A stretch of DNA of 64,000 bases from assembly GCF_000280925.3 (NCBI RefSeq), contig NZ_CP012109.1, forward strand, positions 1,798,001-1,862,000, written 5' to 3'. Position 1 is the stretch's first letter. The number at the start of each line of letters is the position of its first letter. The notes beneath the pieces are model-generated. The model was given only the letters and a program-made list of their open reading frames with translations, made no database searches and was not told where the DNA came from. The position numbers and the translations under genes were made by a program. Shown piece by piece: positions 10,395 to 18,900 of the stretch. The DNA comes from Myxococcus hansupus. Lineage in GTDB: Bacteria; Myxococcota; Myxococcia; Myxococcales; Myxococcaceae.

Positions 10395-11141
10395 TCAGAC
10401 GGTGTAGCGGCGGCCCTGCGCGAGCGGCTCGATGACGCTCGCGCCGGTGTCGAAGTCGTCCGGGTAGTGGATGAGCCGCATCCGGGCGCGGAGCTCCGCG
10501 GGCAGCGCCGCCAGCTTCTCGTAGGGCGTGTGCACGCCGTAGTTCGTCTCGTGGATGATGAGGTCCGCCGAGGAGAGCCAGTGGATGAGGCCCTCGTCGA
10601 AGGCGGTGTCCGCGCTGTACCCCAGGCAGCGGCCCCCCGCGTGGATGCGCAGCGCGGTGGTGGGCACGTGGTGGTACGTCATCCGGCTCTCGATGAGGAA
10701 GGGCCCGTGCCGCACGGAGGACTCCGTGGAGAGCGGCGTGTGCTCGAAGTAGTCGTCGAAGTGCTTGGGGTTGGGCGGCTCGCCGCGCTTCTCGATGAGG
10801 CACTCCATGCCCGCGGCCAGGTTGCCCGCCCACAGCCGGTGGGCGACGTCCGGATGGGCCAGCACCTCCAGCTTCCGCTGCAGGACGAAGAAGGAGAAGT
10901 AGCCCAGGCTCTCCAGCCCCGACGCGTGGTCCGCGTGCAGGTGCGTGAGGGCCACGGCGCTGATGCGGTCCGCGTCCAAGGGCACGCCGGTGGATTCGGA
11001 GGCCTCGCGCATCATCTTCCGGATGGGGTGCGGGCAGTCCACCAGCAGCACCTGGTCCTCGGCCTCCACGGCGAAGCAGGACGAGTAGCGCAGGGCGGAG
11101 AAGGCGTCGCCGATGCCAAGGGTGGTGAAGGACAGGCTCAT
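10395..11141 (-). CDS. Metallo-beta-lactamase-fold hydrolase (RNase Z-like)
   Basis: This 248-residue cytoplasmic protein has the HxHxDH metal motif (THLHADHASGL, about residues 66-76) and further ligands in HVPTTAL, GYSADTAFDE and IIHETNY. This matches the RNase Z / lactonase-like branch of the superfamily. No tRNA-binding arm is obvious, so calling it tRNase Z would be over-reach; a general metal-dependent hydrolase is safer. It is the last gene of a four-gene operon: its ATG overlaps the coaD stop by four bases (ATGA) and GGAGCC lies upstream. The operon terminator is not clear on this strand. Confidence 0.85.
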   Translation of the reverse strand: MSLSFTTLGIGDAFSALRYSSCFAVEAEDQVLLVDCPHPIRKMMREASESTGVPLDADRISAVALTHLHADHASGLESLGYFSFFVLQRKLEVLAHPDVAHRLWAGNLAAGMECLIEKRGEPPNPKHFDDYFEHTPLSTESSVRHGPFLIESRMTYHHVPTTALRIHAGGRCLGYSADTAFDEGLIHWLSSADLIIHETNYGVHTPYEKLAALPAELRARMRLIHYPDDFDTGASVIEPLAQGRRYTV

Positions 11142-11635
11142 GCCGGGCTCCGGTGGGTGGGGGCGAGTCGCTCCTGAAGCTTCGCCGCGACGGCCGGTGG
11201 ACAGAAGGCCGAAACGTCCTCGCCACGCGCCACGCGGGCCTTGAGTCCGCTGCTGCTCACCTCGGCCAAGTGGGCTTCGGCGGGCAGGAAGAGGGTGGAC
11301 AGCTCGGGGGCCAGCGCGCGGTTGTTCTGCGCCAGGGTCGTCTCGAACTGCGCATCCATGGCGCCGCGCACCCCGCGCAGCAGGACGCTGGCGCCAATGT
11401 CGCGCGCGAAGTCGACGATGAGCCCCCGCGCGAAGGCCACGGTGACGTTGGGGTGGTGGGTCACCGCCTCGCGTATCAGGGCCATGCGCTCCTCGGCGGT
11501 CAGCAGGGTCTGCTTGTCCGGGTTGCGGGCCACCACCACCACCACGTGGCTGAAGAGGCGGGCCGCCTGCCGGATGACGGACATGTGGCCGGCGGTGACG
11601 GGGTCGAAGCTGCCAGCGTAGACGGCGATGGTCAT
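11138..11635 (-). CDS. coaD: Phosphopantetheine adenylyltransferase
   Basis: CoaD joins ATP and 4'-phosphopantetheine to give dephospho-CoA, the penultimate step of coenzyme A synthesis. The 165-residue product has the nucleotidyltransferase HxGH-type loop as AGSFDPVTAGHM, ARNPDKQTLL, the substrate segment VLLRGVRGAMDAQFE, and SSSGLKARVARGEDV near the end. The length is normal. Its ATG shares one base with the stop of the permease gene (TGATG) and its own stop overlaps the downstream hydrolase, so expression is coupled on both sides. coaD inside a TetR-permease operon is unusual; in many bacteria it follows rsmD. Confidence 0.97.
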   Translation of the reverse strand: MTIAVYAGSFDPVTAGHMSVIRQAARLFSHVVVVVARNPDKQTLLTAEERMALIREAVTHHPNVTVAFARGLIVDFARDIGASVLLRGVRGAMDAQFETTLAQNNRALAPELSTLFLPAEAHLAEVSSSGLKARVARGEDVSAFCPPAVAAKLQERLAPTHRSPA

Positions 11636-12846
11636 CACGACACCTCGGGAGTGGCCTCGGGCGCGAGGCTCCGAGGCGGGTGGAAGGTGAGGGCGGCGTA
11701 CCCCGTGCCCGCGACGCACAGGAACGCGGCCAGGGTGAAGTGTCCGGCATACCCGAGCGCCTGGGCGCTGAATCCGCTCACCGCCGCGGCGGCGCCCGTG
11801 GCCAGCACCACCAGCGAGGCCTGCACGGTGTAGTCGGTGGCGGCGTGGCCCGGACGGCACGCGTCCATCATCGCGGTGAAGACGGCGGCGGTGGCCATGC
11901 CGCTGGCCACGTGCTCCACGCCGCAGACCAGCGTGAGCACGGCGGGCGTCGCGGGCCCCTTCGCGATGAGGGCATAGAGCAGCACCGCCCCCGCCTGGAT
12001 GCCGCCGAAGAGCAGGAGCGCCCGGCGCCGTCCGAGCCGCGCCACCAGGCCGCCCCCCAGCAGCGCGCCCACGAGCCCCGCGGTGAAGCCCACGCCTCCC
12101 AGCATCCAGCCGATGTCCGTCAGCGACAGGCCCACGTCGACCAGGTAGGTGCGCAGCATGCCCGTGGCCAGGGCTTCGCCCGCTTTGTAGACGACGAGCA
12201 AGGTGAGCCACGGCGCCGCGCCCGGCCGTTTCAGCCACCACCGCAGGCCCAGGCTCTGCGCGGGCGGCGGGATGGAGGGCGGCTCGCGGTAGCGCGCGAT
12301 GGGCACGGTGGCGGCGAGCAGCAGCGCCCCGAGCGCGAGGAACGTGGGGCGCCAACCCACCGCGTCGAACACGGCCAGCATGACGCCGCCGCCCAGAATC
12401 ATCCCCACGCGGTAGGCGGCGACCTGGATGCCGTTGCCCCAGCCTCGCTCGGCGGGCGCGAGCAGGTCCACGGCGAGGCCATCCGTGGCCACGTCCTGCG
12501 TGGCGGCCAGGAGGTTGACGCCCAGCACCGCGGCCATCAGCAGCCGCGTGTCCAGGGTGCCATCGGGAAGCGCGAGCGCCAGGAGCAGGCCCGCGGACAG
12601 GCACTGCAGCGGGAGGATGTAGCCGCGCCGGCGGCCCCATCGCGCCGAGCCGTGCCGGTCCATGGCGGGGGCCCAGAGGAACTTGAGCGCCCAGGGCAGC
12701 GCGAGCAGGTGGGCCAGGCCAATGGCGGGCAGGGACAACCCTTGGTGGCGCAGCAGCACGGGCAGCGCCTGGGTGAAGAAGCCGAAGGGGAGGCCCTGCG
12801 ACAGGTAGAGACTGGAGAGCAGTCCGAGCTTGGTTGCGGTCCTCAT
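11635..12846 (-). CDS. AmpG-like major facilitator permease
   Basis: This 403-residue inner-membrane protein has about twelve hydrophobic segments. The N-terminal half has the AmpG / acetyl-CoA transporter family features: a YLSQGLPFGFF opening, LPWALKFLWAPAMDR and LLAATQDVATDGLAV. AmpG proteins import anhydro-muropeptides; relatives carry siderophores or acyl-CoA-type compounds. The true substrate is unknown. Its presence with coaD makes a pantetheine- or CoA-related cargo worth considering, but that is inference only. The start overlaps the TetR gene stop by four bases, so the regulator probably controls it. Confidence 0.85.
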   Translation of the reverse strand: MRTATKLGLLSSLYLSQGLPFGFFTQALPVLLRHQGLSLPAIGLAHLLALPWALKFLWAPAMDRHGSARWGRRRGYILPLQCLSAGLLLALALPDGTLDTRLLMAAVLGVNLLAATQDVATDGLAVDLLAPAERGWGNGIQVAAYRVGMILGGGVMLAVFDAVGWRPTFLALGALLLAATVPIARYREPPSIPPPAQSLGLRWWLKRPGAAPWLTLLVVYKAGEALATGMLRTYLVDVGLSLTDIGWMLGGVGFTAGLVGALLGGGLVARLGRRRALLLFGGIQAGAVLLYALIAKGPATPAVLTLVCGVEHVASGMATAAVFTAMMDACRPGHAATDYTVQASLVVLATGAAAAVSGFSAQALGYAGHFTLAAFLCVAGTGYAALTFHPPRSLAPEATPEVS

Positions 12847-13442
12847 GCGTCCTCCGTCGAATCCAGGAGGCCCGCGGCCATGCGCTTCACGGTGCTGGCG
12901 GCGGAGCCCGTGGGGACGAGTCCCGGCACGCTGGCGGAGAGCACGAAGTACCCCTGCACGGCGGCGAACAGGCCCGCGGCCAGCGCCGGGGCCTTCCGCT
13001 TGCCGGCGACGGCCGCCACCAGCGTCGTCAGCCGCTCCAGGTCCGCGCGCACCACCTGCTCGTAGATGGCGCGGACCTCCGGCTGCCGGATGGCCTCCGC
13101 GCTGATGACGACCCAGCTCGCGACGGCGTTCGGTGCCGCGTCGTCGCCCGTGGCGAGGAAGGCCTCCAGGAAGGCGTCCACCTGGGCGCGGGCGCTGGTG
13201 CTCTTCACGCGTGAGAGCTTCGCCTCCACGCGCTGGCGGGCCTGCGCGGCGAGCTGCTCCACCAGGGTGAGGAGAACCTCCTGCTTGCCACTGAAGTGGT
13301 AGTGCACCAGCCCGGGGCTCAGGGCCGCCGCCTTCGCGATTTCGCCCACGGAGGCGCGCTCGTAGCCGCGCTCCGACATGACCTTCAGCAGGCCCGCGAC
13401 AATCTGCTGACGGCGCTCCTCGGTATTGGATGGGCGGGGCAT
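12843..13442 (-). CDS. TetR/AcrR-family repressor
   Basis: This 199-residue protein has an N-terminal helix-turn-helix (about 10-55: RRQQIVAGLLKVMSERGY, then SVGEIAKAAALSPGLVHYHF) and a helical ligand-binding C-terminal domain of the BetI-like type. It heads the operon regulator - permease - coaD - hydrolase, all joined by 1-4 base overlaps. A short inverted repeat lies 14-29 bases upstream of the ATG and is a likely operator, giving autorepression. The inducing ligand is not known. A start at ATG 13442 fits the family N-terminus. Confidence 0.9.
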   Translation of the reverse strand: MPRPSNTEERRQQIVAGLLKVMSERGYERASVGEIAKAAALSPGLVHYHFSGKQEVLLTLVEQLAAQARQRVEAKLSRVKSTSARAQVDAFLEAFLATGDDAAPNAVASWVVISAEAIRQPEVRAIYEQVVRADLERLTTLVAAVAGKRKAPALAAGLFAAVQGYFVLSASVPGLVPTGSAASTVKRMAAGLLDSTEDA

Positions 13443-13455
13443 GGCGGCCTGTTTA

Positions 13456-13471
13456 TTGGTTGTTTGACCAA
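13456..13471. promoter_or_regulatory. Putative TetR operator (inverted repeat)
   Basis: TTGGT and ACCAA form an inverted repeat separated by six bases, placed just upstream of the TetR gene. The surrounding bases are AT-rich compared with the region (GTTTAT, TTATAAAC), as expected of a promoter overlapped by an operator. Confidence 0.5.
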
Positions 13472-13604
13472 CTTATAAACAGGGCGATGCCGGGCGTCAA
13501 TCCCACCGGGGGCCTTCCGCGCGCCGCCGTCGCCATGCGGGGCGCCCGGGAGCGCACCGATGGCATGTGGGACGCGCGGGGGCTGGGGCCGCTTCCGCCC
13601 GCGC

Positions 13605-14435
13605 TCAGGCGGGCACGGCGCCCGCGTGGATGGGCACCTCGCGCGCGGACACGAGCGCTTCGATGCCCGCGGCCACCATGTCGGGCACCTCCAGTGCGGG
13701 GAAGTGACTGGTCGCGGGCAGCTTGAGCACGTGGAAGCCCGGGTGCTCCACGCCGAAGTCCACCTGCGCGGCGAGGTAGTCGTGCGACTCCGGCCGGGCG
13801 TACAGGTGCATGGTGAGGGGCATGGGGTCGAACGCCGCGAGCGCCCTGAGCGGCGAGCCCTCGCGGGCATACGCGGCCTCGATTTCCCGTCCGGCCCGAG
13901 CCCACATGGCCTCTCCGAACGCGCCCATGTCGTCGCGCACGAAGCGGCGGATGGCCGCGTCGTCCAGTCCTTCCAGCCAGGTTTGCAGCAGCCCATCGCG
14001 GACCTCGCCCCAGCGCTCGGTTTGAAGGCCGCGCACCGCGTGGAGGAAGGACGGCGTGGGCTCGGTGGCAATCCAGTCCAGCATCACCATGCGGGGCACG
14101 CGCACGGGGCCCAGCGCCCGCCGCAGCTCGAGCGCCCACCAACCCGCGTGGGACATGGCCACGGGCACGATGTGCCGCGCGCCGCTGGCCTCCACCACCG
14201 CGAGCAGGTCCTCCAGCACCGTCGTGCTGTCGAAGTCGGTGTCGCCACCCTCGGATTCGCCATGGCCCCGGAGGTCCACCGACAGGACCCGCCGGAATGC
14301 CGAGCAGCGGGGCAGCAGCTTCTGGAAGGTCGCCCGGGTGGTGCACCAGCCCGGGATGAAGAGGAGCGCGGGCTCGCCGCGTCCCATGTCGTCAAAGCGG
14401 ATGCGGGCGCCGCCGCGGCTGTGTACTTCCGGCAT
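13605..14435 (-). CDS. HOD-like alpha/beta hydrolase-fold protein (possible cofactor-free dioxygenase)
   Basis: This 276-residue protein is an alpha/beta-hydrolase fold. Instead of the normal GxSxG elbow it has MSHAGW around S95. The rest resembles the 1H-3-hydroxy-4-oxoquinaldine 2,4-dioxygenase (HOD/QDO) group: PGWC near 29-31, MLDW at 118-121, a conserved W142 (ERW), REIEAAYAREGSP at 183-195, and SHFPALEVPD at 243-252 with the catalytic-type H244. HOD enzymes split N-heteroaromatic rings with O2 and no cofactor. The residue that I recall as His38 in HOD is Thr here, so substrate or chemistry may differ; plain esterase activity remains possible. ATG 14435 follows GGAGGGG. The gene stands alone, 162 bases before the TetR operon on the same strand. 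Confidence 0.75.
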   Translation of the reverse strand: MPEVHSRGGARIRFDDMGRGEPALLFIPGWCTTRATFQKLLPRCSAFRRVLSVDLRGHGESEGGDTDFDSTTVLEDLLAVVEASGARHIVPVAMSHAGWWALELRRALGPVRVPRMVMLDWIATEPTPSFLHAVRGLQTERWGEVRDGLLQTWLEGLDDAAIRRFVRDDMGAFGEAMWARAGREIEAAYAREGSPLRALAAFDPMPLTMHLYARPESHDYLAAQVDFGVEHPGFHVLKLPATSHFPALEVPDMVAAGIEALVSAREVPIHAGAVPA

Positions 14436-14623
14436 GTCGTCCCCTCCGTGGATGCGTTGGTTGATTCTCGTCGGAGGGTGCGCAGGGCTGGCCTGCATGT
14501 CAGCAGGCGGCACGGAGGGGGCCTTCCCGCTCGGCCGCGAGTCCACCCGTGACGGCCAATGCATCGAATGCTTGATATCCTGCTTGTGGGGTCCGGGCGC
14601 GTCCGGGCCATGGAGGAGTCCAC

Positions 14624-14974
14624 ATGCAACTGAAGTCGCTCATGGGAAGCTGCGTGCTCGCCGTTGCCGTCCTGCTGGCGGGGTGTGGTGGCACGGAGCT
14701 GGAGGCGGAGCTCCGCGAGCCCCTCGGAGAGCAGGAGGCCGCCATCTACCAGTGTTTGCCAGGGGCCCCCGCCGGCTCGAGCTGTGGCAACGGCGGAACC
14801 TGTGTCTACGACTACGCGGGGCAGTACGCGCCGCCGTGTCGGCCCCGGTGCAACCTCACGAACCTGTCCTGCGGGGGCTCGCAGGTGTGCTGCTCGGGCA
14901 TCACGGCGAACCCGTACTGCATGCCGGCGCACATGGGCTGCGGCCCCATCATCCGCGAGCCCGTGGAGTCGTAG
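14624..14974 (+). CDS. Small cysteine-rich lipoprotein
   Basis: This 116-residue protein has a clear lipoprotein signal (VLLAGC at about 16-21), then a spacer containing ELEAELREPLGEQEAA and a compact domain with ten cysteines (QC, SC, TC, PC, RC, SC, VCC, YC, GC). Ten cysteines would allow five disulfides, as in small secreted knot-like domains. GGAGGAG lies just before the ATG. I do not recognise a family. Myxobacteria encode many such cysteine-rich surface lipoproteins, with no common function assigned. It is divergent from the HOD-like gene, whose start is 188 bases away. Confidence 0.75.
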   Translation: MQLKSLMGSCVLAVAVLLAGCGGTELEAELREPLGEQEAAIYQCLPGAPAGSSCGNGGTCVYDYAGQYAPPCRPRCNLTNLSCGGSQVCCSGITANPYCMPAHMGCGPIIREPVES

Positions 14975-15024
14975 CCGCGAGGTCGCGCGCTCCGGTCCTC
15001 GCGCTGGAGCGCGCGGCGCACCGT

Positions 15025-15579
15025 TCAGAAGGACAGCAGTGTCGTCACGCGCTCGCGGCCCAGCCGGTTGGGGCCTTCGAGGAAGTCGAGGCTGAGGAGG
15101 AAGCTGAAGCCCACCAGCTCCCCGCCGAGCCGGGACACCAGCTTCGCCGTGGCCTCCGCCGTGCCTCCCGTGGCCAGCACGTCGTCGACGACGAGGATGC
15201 GCTCCCCCTGGAGGATGGCGTCCTCGTGCATCTCCACGCCGTCGGAGCCGTACTCCAGCGAGTAGCGCTCCACCACCGAGCGGTGCGGCAGCTTTCCCGG
15301 CTTGCGCGCCGGCACGAACCCCGCGTTGAGCGCCAGGGCGATGGGCGCGCCCAGGATGAAGCCCCGAGCCTCCACGCCCACCACCTTCGTGACGTGCTGG
15401 CCCCGGAAGGGCGCTGACATGGCGTTGACCACGCGGCCGAAGAGGCGTGGGTCCGCCAGCACCGGGGTGATGTCCTTGAAGGTGATGCCAGGCTTGGGGA
15501 AGTCGGGGACGTCTCGGAGCCGGGCCGTGAGGTCCGAGACGAGGGTGGTGTCGGTCAGGCTCGTGACGGGCATGGGCAT
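15025..15579 (-). CDS. apt: Adenine phosphoribosyltransferase
   Basis: Apt salvages adenine by transferring the ribose-5-phosphate of PRPP to give AMP. The 184-residue product has the family opening DVPDFPKPGITFKDITPVL, the VVGVEARGFILGAPIA segment and the PRPP loop ILVVDDVLATGGTA. I start at ATG 15579, which has GGAG eight bases upstream. A GTG at 15618 that overlaps the stop of a small upstream open frame (GTGA) is a possible alternative and would add 13 residues. It is convergent with the cysteine-rich lipoprotein gene. Confidence 0.95.
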   Translation of the reverse strand: MPMPVTSLTDTTLVSDLTARLRDVPDFPKPGITFKDITPVLADPRLFGRVVNAMSAPFRGQHVTKVVGVEARGFILGAPIALALNAGFVPARKPGKLPHRSVVERYSLEYGSDGVEMHEDAILQGERILVVDDVLATGGTAEATAKLVSRLGGELVGFSFLLSLDFLEGPNRLGRERVTTLLSF

Positions 15580-15614
15580 TCGCGGCGCTCCGGGCTGGGA
15601 GAAGGGAAGGGCCG

Positions 15615-15872
15615 TCACCAGGCGGTGGGGCAGGGTAGGTCGGCCAGGCGCATCGGGGCCAGGCTGTTCGCCCGCTCTGCCAGTGGGCTGACAGGCCGCT
15701 GCCCCGGCGGGATGGTGAGGGGACCCACCAATACCTTCCGAATGAGTTCAACTGCTTCTGGGGGTGAAATGGACTGTCCGCTCGACGGGCCGGATGCCTT
15801 CCCTGGAGGCGGGCGGCTTTTGGGAGCGCGGAAGCGGACGGTCCAGGCCATGGCGGGGGTTGATGCTCTCAC
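15615..15872 (-). CDS. Possible small open frame ahead of apt (unsure)
   Basis: An 85-codon frame from GTG 15872 (or ATG 15851) ends in TGGTGA, overlapping a possible GTG start of apt. Codon use in its second half (from about 15740) is GC-rich at third positions like neighbouring genes; the first half is not. A short version starting at a GTG preceded by GGAAGG, about 37 codons, would be a leader-like peptide coupled to apt. It matches no family I know. The remaining stretch up to the SNF2 gene (15873-15986) shows nothing else. Confidence 0.3.
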   Translation of the reverse strand: MRASTPAMAWTVRFRAPKSRPPPGKASGPSSGQSISPPEAVELIRKVLVGPLTIPPGQRPVSPLAERANSLAPMRLADLPCPTAW

Positions 15873-15986
15873 AGCTTGATGCCGGCGGCGGATTCCGCTG
15901 GCGGACGCATTGATTTTTCCCGCGACCGGGAGCCTCGTTGCTGTGGTAGTTCAACGGGTTCCCTGGCGATTTGGAGCCTGGGTCCT

Positions 15987-18900
15987 GTGCCAGCCGTGCA
16001 ATCCACCGCCGATATCCGAGAGATCCTCCCGCCTCAGGACACCCAGTGGCTCCGTGCCCTGAAGGCCGAAGTCCAACCCACGACCTTCAAGCAGGGGCGA
16101 GAAGTGGCGGAGTCACGCCGCGTCTTCGGCCTCACTCGTGAAGGTGACCGCATCAGCGCCCAGGTCGCCAGTTCGACGGGCGAGCGGTATCAGACGGCCC
16201 TTCAACTGGGGAACGGCCGAGCCACGTCGACGTGCACCTGCACGTCGTGGAACGTTGGCGGTCCGCACTGCAAGCACGTGGTGGCCGCGGCGCTCATCTA
16301 CGCGGCTCGCTTCCGTTCGCCCGGTCCGCCGCAGCCCCGCCCCGCGGAGCCTGTCGCTGCCGCCGCGCCGGAGTCCAGGGAGGTCGTCGTCGTTGACGAC
16401 GAAGTGCCCGTAGAGCCGTTGCCGTCGAACGGTGAGCCGGTGAGCCTCCCGGCCCTGGCCAAGGTGGAGAGCTGGCTCGGCCTGTCTTCTCAGCCGGACT
16501 ACGAGTTCTTCTACCGGCTGACCGCGGCCAGCAACGCCAATGGCAGCGCGCGGCAGTGGGTCATCGACGTGCGCCGTCAGGACGCGCAGACGAAGGGCCC
16601 CATCCACGTCAAGCGCCTGCTCCAGACGGGGGGCCGCATCTCGCCCGCGGACGAGCGCGTCTTCATCGTGCTGTCGCGCCACGAGCACCGCTACGACTCG
16701 CGCATCGTCCTGTCGGACGAGGAGCTGAGCGAGGCGCTGGAGCTGCTGCGCTTCCGCCGCGTCATCTACCGCGGCACGCAGCTCATCAACACGGAGGTGC
16801 CGGCGCGGCCCCAGATTCATCTGGAGTCCCGTCCGGACGGCGCCACCGCGCGCATCGAGCTGCTCTTCCCGGACAACACGAGCCTCGCGCTCAAGGACGT
16901 CATCCTCCTGGCAGGCCGCCGCACCTGGGTCATCCAGGCGCAGAACCTCCACCCGGTGGAGCCGGACTTCCCGCCGCGCCTGCTGCGCAAGTGGCTGCTC
17001 GAGCCGACCATGGCCTTCCCCACGGGCCAGTTGGACCGCGTGCTGACCTTCTTCGCCGCGCACCTTCCGCGCTTCCGCATGGCGCTGAAGGCGGACGACA
17101 TCGAAGTGGACGAGTCGGTGGAGCCTCGCTTCATGCTCACGCTCGAGGGCACCCCCGAGCGCGTGAAGGTGCAGCTCGCCGCGAAGTACGGCCAGACGAC
17201 GGTGCCGGTGTCCCCCACCGCCACGCACCTGGGCTACGCCAGCGGCGTGGGCGGGGACAACCGCAAGCTGTACCGCCGCCGCGAGGAGCTGGAGCGCTCG
17301 GCCGGGAAGCTGCTGTTGGACCTGGGCCTGCGCTTCGAGTCCCAGGCCCAGGCCTTCGACGCCGGCGGCGACATCGCGCTGGAGTTCTGGGCGCGCGGTC
17401 TGGCCTCGCTGCCCGAGGACTGGGAGCGCTTTGGCGTGCAGGCCCCCAAGGTGCGCCTGCGCCCCAAGCTCAAGCCGCGCATCCGCGTGGGCATGAGCGG
17501 CGTGCAGTGGTTCGACCTGGACGCGGAGTTCGTCACCGACGACCAGGCCGTGGACCTGGGCGCGGTGCGCATGTGGCTGGAGTCCGGCCGCCGCTTCGTG
17601 CCCCTGAAGGACGGCTCCTTCGCGGAGGCGGACCCGGTCGAAATCAAGCGCGTGGCGGACCTGCTCGAGGAGGCCGGCGCGCTGCCGGGCCGCTCTCGCA
17701 CGCGGCTGCCGCTGCACCAGGCCGTCGCGTTGGATTTGCTGGCGGACCTGGGGGAGTTCACCGAGGTCGAGGCCAAGGCGCGGCAGGCGATGCTGGAGCT
17801 GCGTGAGACGGCGGGCGTGCCGAAGGTGGCCGTGCCCGACGGCTTGCAGGCGACGCTGCGCCACTATCAGGAGGCCGGCCTGTCCTGGCTCTGGTTCCTG
17901 CGCCGTCACGGCCTGTCCGGCATCCTCGCGGACGACATGGGTCTGGGAAAGACCATCCAGTCGCTCAGCCTGATGCAGAAGGTGGCCAACGAAGAGGGAC
18001 GCAAGCCGTCGCTCGTCGTGGCGCTCACCAGCGTGCTGGCCAACTGGGAGCGCGAGGCCGAGCGCTTCACGCCGGGCCTCAAGACGATGGTGTGGCACGG
18101 TCAGGACCGCAAGGAGCGGGCCGAGGACCTGAAGGGCATGGACCTGGTGCTCACGTCCTACGCCCTGGTCCGCCGCGACCTGGACCAGCTCTCCCAGGTG
18201 GGCTTCCGCTACATCATCCTGGACGAGGCGCAGAACATCAAAAACGCCGACAGCGCCACCGCGCAGGCGTGCAAGGCGATGCCCAGTGAGACGCGCCTGG
18301 CGCTCACCGGTACGCCGCTGGAGAACCGCCTCTCCGAGCTCTGGAGCATCTTCGATTTCCTGATGCCGGGCTTCCTCGGCAGCGCGGACGGCTTCGGGGA
18401 CCGCTACGAGCAGCCCATCCAGGTGGCCAACGACGCCACGGCGAAGGACCGCCTGCGCCGCCGCATCCAGCCCTTCATCCTGCGCCGCTTGAAGACGGAG
18501 GTGGCCAAGGACCTGCCGCCGAAGACGGAGAGCGTCGCGTGGTGCGAGATGGAGCCCGGCCAGGCCGCGCTCTACCGCGAGGTGCTGGACGAGAGCCGCC
18601 GCAAGGTGAGCGAGAGCATCGAGAAGGTGGGTTTCAAGCGCAGCCGCGTGTCCATCCTCGCCGCGCTGATGCGCCTGCGTCAGGTGTGCTGTGATCCGCG
18701 CCTGCTCAAGCTGCCGCCCGGCACGCTGATGCCGCCCAGCGCGAAGGTGGAGCGCTTCCTCCAGTTGGTGGAGGACCTGGTGGCGGAAGGCCACCGCGCG
18801 CTCGTCTTCAGCCAGTTCACGGAGATGCTGGAGCTGCTGAAGCAGGAAGCGGACAAGAAGGGCCTGCGCTACCTCTACCTGGACGGCCGCACCAAGGACC

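Noticed and set aside
10395-11141. Calling the metallo-hydrolase RNase Z outright
   Set aside because: The tRNA-clamping exosite is not evident, and many metallo-beta-lactamase proteins share the visible motifs.
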